A stretch of 11,930 nt of DNA from an uncultured Muribaculaceae bacterium (GTDB taxonomy: Bacteria; Bacteroidota; Bacteroidia; Bacteroidales; Muribaculaceae), in contig CAJUIJ010000073.1 in assembly GCA_910586175.1 (NCBI GenBank), forward strand, positions 1 through 11,930. Direction: 5' to 3'. The notes beneath the pieces were generated by a model. That model saw nothing but the letters and a program-made list of their open reading frames with translations, ran no database searches and was not told the origin of the DNA. Positions 7,670 through 11,930 of this stretch are shown here, piece by piece (the first letter of the stretch is position 1; every line of letters starts with the position of its first letter). The translations under genes were made by a program, and so were the position numbers.

Positions 7670-7685
7670 GTTGCAAAACTCAAAA
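7664..7685 (+). repeat. 9-bp perfect palindrome over the acyl-CoA dehydrogenase stop codon
   Basis: TTTTGAGTT (7664-7672), loop GCAA, AACTCAAAA (7677-7685) is a perfect 9-bp stem with a GNRA-type loop. It contains the TGA stop (7667-7669) and the -33 region of the next promoter. The 3' side is an A-tract rather than a T-tract, so it is not a standard rightward intrinsic terminator. It may stabilise the 3' end of the etf operon mRNA. Confidence 0.5.
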
Positions 7686-7701
7686 AAAAGTATTAACTTT
7701 G
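7670..7701 (+). promoter_or_regulatory. Promoter of the rpsF-rpsR-rplI operon
   Basis: The -7 element TAACTTTG (7694-7701) is a full match to TAnnTTTG. A 3-of-4 -33 element GTTG (7670-7673) sits 20 bp upstream, directly after the stop codon of the preceding gene. Predicted start of transcription is near 7705-7708, giving a leader of about 75 nt. Confidence 0.65.
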
Positions 7702-7710
7702 CACCGCAAA

Positions 7711-7739
7711 ATGCGCCGGGATGGTAAGTCTCGGTGCAT
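7711..7739 (+). promoter_or_regulatory. rpsF leader hairpin, candidate S6:S18 autoregulatory site
   Basis: ATGCGCCG (7711-7718) pairs with CGGTGCAT (7732-7739) in an 8-bp stem with one G-U pair, closing a 13-nt loop GGATGGTAAGTCT. It lies in the mRNA leader just upstream of rpsF. In several bacterial groups the S6:S18 complex binds a leader hairpin containing a conserved CCG and represses its own operon. The position and a CCG at 7716-7718 fit that idea, but here the CCG is paired in my hand fold, so identity with that motif is inference. Confidence 0.45.
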
Positions 7740-7780
7740 CTTGCACTAAATTAAATAATTAACAATTACACATTCAAATC

Positions 7781-8170
7781 ATGAATCGTTACGAAACCGT
7801 TTTCATTTTGACTCCCGTTTTGTCTGACGACCAGATGAAGGAAGCGGTAGAAAAATTCAAGGATGTGCTCAAGCAGAATGGCGCCACCATTATCAATGAA
7901 GAGAACTGGGGCCTCAAGAAGCTGGCTTATCCCATTCAGAAAAAATCCACTGGTTTCTATAACCTGTTGGAGTTTGAAGCAGAACCCACAATCGTTAAGA
8001 AGCTCGAGATCGCATTCCGTCGCGACGAGCGCGTGATCCGCTTCCTTACATTCCGTCTCGACAAGTATGCAGCTGAATATGCTGAGAAGCGTCGCAGACT
8101 GAGAGCTGAGAAACCCCAGGTAGAACCCGCCAAGGCTGAGGCCGAGGCCACAGAAGCAAAGGAGGCATAA
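7781..8170 (+). CDS. rpsF: 30S ribosomal protein bS6
   Basis: 129 residues. bS6 binds the central domain of 16S rRNA as a heterodimer with bS18. The family start NRYETVFILTP, the NWGLKKLAYPIQKKSTGFYNLLEF core and the RRDERVIRFLT strand are all present, spanning roughly residues 1-100. After the core comes a tail rich in Ala, Glu, Lys and Pro, of the variable kind found in many bS6 proteins. It is the first gene of the operon and sits about 75 nt after the predicted transcription start. The ATG at 7781 is preceded by an AT-rich leader without Shine-Dalgarno. Confidence 0.97.
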   Translation: MNRYETVFILTPVLSDDQMKEAVEKFKDVLKQNGATIINEENWGLKKLAYPIQKKSTGFYNLLEFEAEPTIVKKLEIAFRRDERVIRFLTFRLDKYAAEYAEKRRRLRAEKPQVEPAKAEAEATEAKEA

Positions 8171-8172
8171 TC

Positions 8173-8439
8173 ATGGCAGCAAACAACGAAATCCGTTATC
8201 TTACTCCCCTGTCGGTAGACACCAAGAAGAAGAAATATTGCCGTTTCAAACGTAGCGGCATCAAATATATCGACTACAAGGATCCCGAGTTCCTCAAGAA
8301 GTTCCTCAATGAGCAGGGCAAGATTCTTCCCCGTCGCATCACCGGTACTTCTCTGAAGTTCCAGCGTCGCGTGGCTCAGGCCGTTAAGCGTGCCCGCCAC
8401 CTCGCACTTCTGCCCTACGTGACAGACCTCATGAAATAA
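8173..8439 (+). CDS. rpsR: 30S ribosomal protein bS18
   Basis: 88 residues, the normal size. Diagnostic segments are KKKYCRFKRSGIKYIDYKDP, LKKFLNEQGKILPRRITGTS and the basic RRVAQAVKRARHLALLPY, which carries the 16S rRNA and bS6 contacts. The gene starts 2 nt after the rpsF stop. A GGAGG (8161-8165) lies 7 nt before its ATG, inside the end of rpsF; this may help re-initiation, though the codons also encode the bS6 C-terminus and Bacteroidetes ribosomes rarely rely on such sites. Close spacing suits equimolar synthesis of the two interacting proteins. Confidence 0.98.
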   Translation: MAANNEIRYLTPLSVDTKKKKYCRFKRSGIKYIDYKDPEFLKKFLNEQGKILPRRITGTSLKFQRRVAQAVKRARHLALLPYVTDLMK

Positions 8440-8463
8440 TCATTCTTAAATCTGTAGACAACA

Positions 8464-8916
8464 ATGAAAGTAATTCTTAAGGAAAATCTCCCCAGCCTGG
8501 GGTATAAGGATGATGTAGTCGAGGTGAAGAGCGGTTACGGCCGCAACTACCTCATTCCGCAGGGTCTTGCCATCATCGCATCTGATGCCGCTCTCAAGCA
8601 GCGTGCTGAAGACTTGAAGCAGCGCGCTCACAAGATCGAGAAGATTCATGCTGAGGCTGAGGCTGCCGCTGCAGCTCTCGCTGATGTGAAGCTCGTCATC
8701 GCCATGAAGGCTGCTGCCAACGGTGCAACTTATGGCTCTGTCAACGCTGCCCGTATCTCTGAGGAACTTGCCAAGCTCGGCCACGAGATTGATAAGAAGA
8801 TTATCGAACTCGAACCCGTGCGTGTTCTCGGCGAACATGTGGCTGTGGTCCGCTTCCTCCGCGACGTGCATGCTGATGTGGCTTTCGAAGTCGTGGCTGA
8901 AGAAGAAGAGGCTTAA
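8464..8916 (+). CDS. rplI: 50S ribosomal protein bL9
   Basis: 150 residues, the usual length. The N-terminal rRNA-binding domain begins MKVILKENLPSLGYKDDVVEVKSGYGRNYL and contains the family signature GYGRNYLIPQGLA. A long, Ala- and Glu-rich connecting helix follows (about 40-75), then the C-terminal domain with NGATYGSVNAARISEEL. bL9 binds 23S rRNA near the L1 stalk and affects frame maintenance. It is third in the operon, 24 nt after rpsR, and is followed by the operon terminator. Confidence 0.97.
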   Translation: MKVILKENLPSLGYKDDVVEVKSGYGRNYLIPQGLAIIASDAALKQRAEDLKQRAHKIEKIHAEAEAAAAALADVKLVIAMKAAANGATYGSVNAARISEELAKLGHEIDKKIIELEPVRVLGEHVAVVRFLRDVHADVAFEVVAEEEEA

Positions 8917-8973
8917 ATCAATCTCCCCTCGGTACACTCCATAAGGAATGTCGAAGGGTGTCTAAATTTACTG

Positions 8974-9010
8974 AAAACCGGGAAATGCCTAACGCATTTC
9001 CCGGTTTTTT
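8974..9010 (+). terminator. Intrinsic terminator of the rpsF-rpsR-rplI operon
   Basis: A perfect 15-bp stem, AAAACCGGGAAATGC (8974-8988) with GCATTTCCCGGTTTT (8994-9008), closes a CTAAC loop and runs into a T6 tract (9005-9010), with a second T7 run at 9013-9019. It is 57 nt after the rplI stop. The A-run at the left arm could also let it work leftward, but no leftward gene is nearby. Confidence 0.93.
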
Positions 9011-9032
9011 AGTTTTTTTAGTTTGTGAGATA

Positions 9033-9063
9033 TTTCAGTTTCAAATTATTTTTGCTATATTTG
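9033..9063 (+). promoter_or_regulatory. Promoter of dnaN
   Basis: The -7 element TATATTTG (9056-9063) fully matches TAnnTTTG; a 3-of-4 -33 element TTTC (9033-9036) lies 19 bp upstream. It sits just past the preceding terminator and about 80 bp before ATG 9144. The predicted leader of about 75 nt holds a small hairpin TTGAG-TTTG-CTCAA (9097-9110). Confidence 0.6.
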
Positions 9064-9143
9064 CATGTTTGGCAGACTCTTTTGCGAATGTTCGAGTTGA
9101 GTTTGCTCAATCTGTTGAAAATAAATATAATACGATATATTCC

Positions 9144-10265
9144 ATGAAATTTATAGTTGAAGGAAAGCAGTTCCAGCAGCAGCTTCAGGCTGTCAGCAAG
9201 GTAATCAGCTCGAAAAATACCATCAAGATTCTCGATAATTTCCTGCTGTCGGTAGATGGAGACTCTCTTATGATTACGGGTGGGGATTCGGAGAACATGC
9301 TCACCGCCACTATGCCGGTGCAGGAGGTGGAGGGTGCGGGTGCCGTTGCTGTCAATGCCCGCCGTCTGCTCGAGATTACCAAGGAAATCGATAACCAGCC
9401 GCTCACATTCGAAATCAACGATGAGTCTAAAGAAATCGACTTGAAGTTCCTGAACGGCCATTTCAATTTCATGGGTGTGGATGCTGCCGAATATCCTTCA
9501 CGTCGTGAAATGTCGGATGAAAGCCTTGAGCTGGTACTCCCCGCAGAAATGGTGGTAAACGGCATAGAGAACACTTGGTTTGCAGTCAGCAACGAAACCA
9601 CGCGTCCTGTCATGACAGGTATCTTCTGGGATATTCACGAGGGCGACGTCACATTTGTCAGTTCAGACACTCATAAGCTCGTGCGTTATATTGACAGCGA
9701 AAAGGCTCCCGGCATGGAAGCTTCATTTATCCTTCCGTCAAAGACGTCAAGCATCCTGAAGTCTCTTATCTCGAAAGATGAAACCGACGTAAGGATTGTG
9801 TTTGACAAAAAAGGTGGTCTTTTTGAGTTTGGTGATTATATACTCTATTCGGTTTTCATCAACGGTAATTATCCCAACTATAACAGGGTGATTCCGCAGA
9901 ACTCAGCTTTCTCGCTTGTGGTAGACCGTGCCTCTTTAATCAATGCGTTGCGCCGTGTGAATTTATTTGCGCCGAAGTCTTCTAACCTTGTTGTGCTTCG
10001 TCTCAATCAGGACGAGATGGTGCTTGCTGCCCAAGATGCAGATTATGGCACATCGGCCGAGGAACGCGTTGCTTGCAGCTACGAGGGCAATTCCATGGAA
10101 ATCGGCTTCAACGGTGTCTTTATGGTTGAGATTCTCAACAATCTTGACTGCACAGACGTGGTGATGCAGATTACTGACCCTGCGCGTCCCTGCATCTACT
10201 CGGCTCTTGAGAAGAAGGAGGGCAAGGACCTCGTCACTATCCAGATGCCCATGCAGGTGCTCTGA
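9144..10265 (+). CDS. dnaN: DNA polymerase III beta subunit (sliding clamp)
   Basis: 373 residues, the normal size for the bacterial clamp, which dimerises into a ring around DNA and tethers polymerase and repair proteins. It starts MKFIVEGKQFQQQLQAVSKVI, has ILDNFLL and the first-domain RRLLEITKEI; later come ENTWFAVSNETTRPVMTGIFW (second domain) and NYPNYNRVIP with FNGVFMVEIL (third domain), ending TIQMPMQVL like the C-terminal MPM-L peptide of E. coli DnaN. The frame stays open upstream to 8958, but that stretch covers the terminator and promoter, and ATG 9144 aligns with the family start. No dnaA lies nearby, so this need not be the origin region. It heads a cluster with an exonuclease and coaBC. 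Confidence 0.95.
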   Translation: MKFIVEGKQFQQQLQAVSKVISSKNTIKILDNFLLSVDGDSLMITGGDSENMLTATMPVQEVEGAGAVAVNARRLLEITKEIDNQPLTFEINDESKEIDLKFLNGHFNFMGVDAAEYPSRREMSDESLELVLPAEMVVNGIENTWFAVSNETTRPVMTGIFWDIHEGDVTFVSSDTHKLVRYIDSEKAPGMEASFILPSKTSSILKSLISKDETDVRIVFDKKGGLFEFGDYILYSVFINGNYPNYNRVIPQNSAFSLVVDRASLINALRRVNLFAPKSSNLVVLRLNQDEMVLAAQDADYGTSAEERVACSYEGNSMEIGFNGVFMVEILNNLDCTDVVMQITDPARPCIYSALEKKEGKDLVTIQMPMQVL

Positions 10266-10289
10266 CAATATGCGTATCCACGTGTATTG
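10266..10289 (+). other. Stem-loop directly after the dnaN stop codon
   Basis: CAATATGCG (10266-10274) pairs with CGTGTATTG (10281-10289), nine pairs including two G-U wobbles, around a 6-nt loop. It begins on the base after the stop codon. No T-tract follows, so it is more likely an intercistronic processing or stability element than a full terminator. No promoter is visible before the next gene. Confidence 0.4.
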
Positions 10290-10340
10290 CTTCAACAAAT
10301 ATAATTAAACAACTTTCATAACAACACAAGAATCTGTCTT

Positions 10341-11120
10341 ATGCAATTGAAACTGGAACGTCCGTTGGTATTCTTTGATCTCGAGACCACCGGCACAAGT
10401 ATAACCCGTGACCGTATAGTGGAAATAAGCTGTATCAAGGTCTATCCCGATGGGCATGACGAGGAGTTCACTTCTCGAGTAAATCCGGGCATTCCTATCC
10501 CTCCGGCGAGCACTGCTGTGCATCACATTACCGATGAGGATGTGAAGGATATGCCCAAGTTTGCCGAGTTGGCACCTAAAATCCGTGAGATTTTTACCGA
10601 TGCCGACATAGCCGGTTTCAATAGCAATAAGTTCGATGTGCCACTGCTCATTGAGGAGTTCGGGCGTGTTGGTATGAATTTCAAGGTGTCTCTGCATAAG
10701 TTTGTCGATGTGCAGAACATATTCCATAAGATGGAGCAGCGCACCCTTGTGGCCGCATATAAGTTCTATTGCGGCAAGGAGCTGGAAGGTGCGCATTCTG
10801 CAATGGCTGATACTCGCGCCACATATGAAGTGCTTATGAGTCAGCTCGACCGATATGACAACCTTGAGAATGATGTGCAGAAACTCGCTGAGTTTTCAGG
10901 CTCGGGTAGGGGGGTGGATCTCGCCTGCCGTATTGTGCTCAACGATAATGACGTGCCGGTGTTTAACTTTGGCAAACACAAAGGCAAGCCTGTGAAAGAT
11001 GTCTTCAGAAATGAACGTTCTTTCTACAGTTGGATTATGCAGGGAGATTTCCCTAAAAACACGAAGGATGTATTGACCGTTATTTATAACGAGGTATATC
11101 CACCTAAACCGAAATTGTAA
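10341..11120 (+). CDS. DEDDh 3'-5' exonuclease (DnaQ/epsilon-like) with C-terminal DUF3820-like domain
   Basis: 259 residues. The N-terminal part (about 7-170) is a DnaQ-fold exonuclease with all catalytic acids visible: Asp13 and Glu15 in FFDLETTG, Asp99 in GFNSNKFDVPLL, and His152 and Asp157 in HSAMADTRAT. It could be the proofreading epsilon subunit or a separate repair or RNA-trimming exonuclease; the DnaE partner is not in the window. Residues about 195-255 form a second small domain with FNFGKHKGKPVKDV and a following SWIMQGDFP, resembling the DUF3820 family. No obvious clamp-binding motif stands out. The ATG at 10341 is the first in frame and leaves a 75-nt gap after dnaN with no promoter, so co-transcription with the clamp gene is likely. 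Confidence 0.88.
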   Translation: MQLKLERPLVFFDLETTGTSITRDRIVEISCIKVYPDGHDEEFTSRVNPGIPIPPASTAVHHITDEDVKDMPKFAELAPKIREIFTDADIAGFNSNKFDVPLLIEEFGRVGMNFKVSLHKFVDVQNIFHKMEQRTLVAAYKFYCGKELEGAHSAMADTRATYEVLMSQLDRYDNLENDVQKLAEFSGSGRGVDLACRIVLNDNDVPVFNFGKHKGKPVKDVFRNERSFYSWIMQGDFPKNTKDVLTVIYNEVYPPKPKL

Positions 11121-11128
11121 TTCAGAAT

Positions 11129-11179
11129 ACACCCCGGTGGCAGCATGCCGGCTATAAGCAGCTGCACCGTAATGGGTGT
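11129..11179 (+). promoter_or_regulatory. Long stem-loop in the coaBC leader
   Basis: The outer arms ACACCC (11129-11134) and GGGTGT (11174-11179) pair. Immediately inside, CGGTG-g-CAGC (11135-11144, one bulged G) pairs with GCTG-CACCG (11161-11169). The loop is 16 nt and contains the palindrome GCCGGC; a 4-nt bulge TAAT lies on the 3' side. About 15 pairs in 51 nt end 9 nt before the start codon, close enough to affect ribosome loading. It could also protect or end the upstream message. No known RNA family is recognised. Confidence 0.45.
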
Positions 11180-11188
11180 CTTTACGAT

Positions 11189-11930
11189 ATGATGAAAGGA
11201 AAACACATAGTGTTAGGCATAAGCGGAGGAATAGCGGCTTATAAGTCAGCTGCTCTCCTCCGTCTTTTTGTGAAGCGTGGCGCCGAGGTGCAAGTGGTTA
11301 TAACCCCCAATGGCAAGGAGTTCATAACTCCGGTCACTTTGTCGGCGCTTAGTGGCAAGCCTGTGGTGAGTGAGTTTTTTACCGCCAACACAGGTGAGTG
11401 GCACAGCCATGTGGACCTCGGTCTCTGGGCCGACCTGATGGTCATCGCTCCGGCCACCGCTTCGACCATTGCCAAGATGGCCAACGGTGTGGCCGACAAT
11501 ATGCTTATAACTACCTATCTTTCGGCCAAGGAGCATGTGATGGTGGCACCGGCGATGGACCTTGATATGTGGGCGCACCCATCAACGCAGCGTAATATTG
11601 CCACCCTTAAAGCCGATGGAGTGGAGATTATTGAACCGGGTGCCGGCGAACTCGCTTCGCATCTTGTGGGTAAAGGCCGTATGGAAGAACCCGACGAGAT
11701 ATGCCGTCGCGTAGAGGAGTATTTCAAAATGCAAGATGCTGCGTCGGCTCATGATGTGATGGCCGGGATGGATATTGATAGCGGAAACGCGTCTATGTCC
11801 GGTCTTAAGGTTGGTATAACTGCCGGCCCGACTTACGAGAAGATTGACCCGGTGAGATATATCGGAAACTATTCGAGTGGCAAGATGGGGTTTGCGCTTG
11901 CAGAAGAATGTGCTCGTCGTGGTGCTAATG
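11189..11930 (+). CDS. coaBC: Phosphopantothenoylcysteine decarboxylase / phosphopantothenate-cysteine ligase (3' end missing)
   Basis: The first 247 codons are visible; the gene runs off the right edge. The bifunctional flavoprotein joins cysteine to 4'-phosphopantothenate (CoaB) and decarboxylates the product to 4'-phosphopantetheine (CoaC) in CoA synthesis. The CoaC part (about 1-180) has the flavin-binding start LGISGGIAAYK, the His at 74 in WHSHVDLG, and the PAM loop. The CoaB part starts near residue 203 with GLKVGITAGPTYEKIDPVRY and NYSSGKMGFALAEE. Two CoaC positions differ from E. coli: PAMN reads PAMD (Asp124), and the ACG clamp cysteine before GPGRM reads ASH (Ser157). The start could be ATG 11189 or the adjacent ATG 11192. 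Placement after dnaN and the exonuclease is, as I recall, usual in Bacteroidetes. Confidence 0.93.
   Translation, partial: MMKGKHIVLGISGGIAAYKSAALLRLFVKRGAEVQVVITPNGKEFITPVTLSALSGKPVVSEFFTANTGEWHSHVDLGLWADLMVIAPATASTIAKMANGVADNMLITTYLSAKEHVMVAPAMDLDMWAHPSTQRNIATLKADGVEIIEPGAGELASHLVGKGRMEEPDEICRRVEEYFKMQDAASAHDVMAGMDIDSGNASMSGLKVGITAGPTYEKIDPVRYIGNYSSGKMGFALAEECARRGAN

Noticed and set aside
7701..7737. Pairing of GCACCG (7701-7706) with CGGTGC (7732-7737)
   Set aside because: The left arm lies at or before the predicted transcription start, so it would not be fully in the RNA. The stem at 7711-7739 uses the same right arm and is inside the transcript.
8932..8960. ACACTC/GGGTGT pairing between rplI and its terminator
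   Set aside because: Six pairs including a wobble around a long loop is weak, and the strong terminator downstream explains the region.
8958..9143. In-frame open extension of 62 codons upstream of dnaN
   Set aside because: It covers the rplI terminator and the dnaN promoter, its sequence is low-complexity and hydrophobic, and the clamp family starts at the ATG at 9144.
1..11930. Mobile elements, CRISPR arrays, tRNA or rRNA genes
   Set aside because: No transposase or integrase-like frames, no regularly spaced repeats with spacers, and no cloverleaf or rRNA-like stretches were found.

Overview
The window looks like chromosomal DNA from an anaerobic Bacteroidales bacterium; Muribaculaceae or a near relative is my best guess. 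The reasons are the Bacteroidetes-type promoters (TTTG, 19-22 bp spacer, TAnnTTTG), the near absence of Shine-Dalgarno sequences, a Bacteroidetes-style outer-membrane beta-barrel protein with an N-terminal carboxypeptidase-regulatory-like domain, and the gene order dnaN - DnaQ-like exonuclease - coaBC. Most of the window is housekeeping or core metabolism. I see no insertion sequence, prophage, CRISPR array, tRNA or rRNA.

Layout. (1) 1-97: gene-free left edge holding a good promoter that reads leftward out of the window. (2) 98-2977, minus: a large TonB-receptor-like outer-membrane protein with an unusual collagen-like Gly-X-Y tail. (3) 2978-3150: divergent intergenic region with a clear rightward promoter. 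(4) 3151-3906, plus: YczE/YitT-type integral membrane protein. (5) 3907-4062: regulatory region with helically phased CACAATTTG repeats, a promoter and a foldable leader. (6) 4063-7669, plus: a tight etfB-etfA-acyl-CoA dehydrogenase operon (5-nt gap, then a 1-nt TAATG overlap). (7) 7664-7780: a palindrome at the stop codon, a promoter and a hairpin leader. (8) 7781-8916: ribosomal protein operon rpsF-rpsR-rplI, closed by a textbook intrinsic terminator at 8974-9010. (9) 9022-11930: promoter, dnaN, a DEDDh exonuclease and the first two thirds of coaBC, which runs off the right edge. Each intergenic gap in this last cluster contains a predicted RNA stem-loop.

How the genes fit together. EtfA/EtfB should carry electrons to or from the co-encoded acyl-CoA dehydrogenase; substrate and direction cannot be read from the sequence. 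bS6 and bS18 bind each other on the 30S subunit and bL9 belongs to the 50S. The clamp and the exonuclease are replication or repair proteins. CoaBC makes 4'-phosphopantetheine from 4'-phosphopantothenate and cysteine, which feeds the CoA pool used by the acyl-CoA dehydrogenase.

I did not find a convincing undescribed multi-gene system. The best leads are in non-coding DNA (the etfB operator and leader, the rpsF leader, the coaBC leader) and in protein details (CoaC active-site substitutions, the EtfA GGYG motif, the collagen-like tail). All RNA folds were read by eye and no energies were computed.
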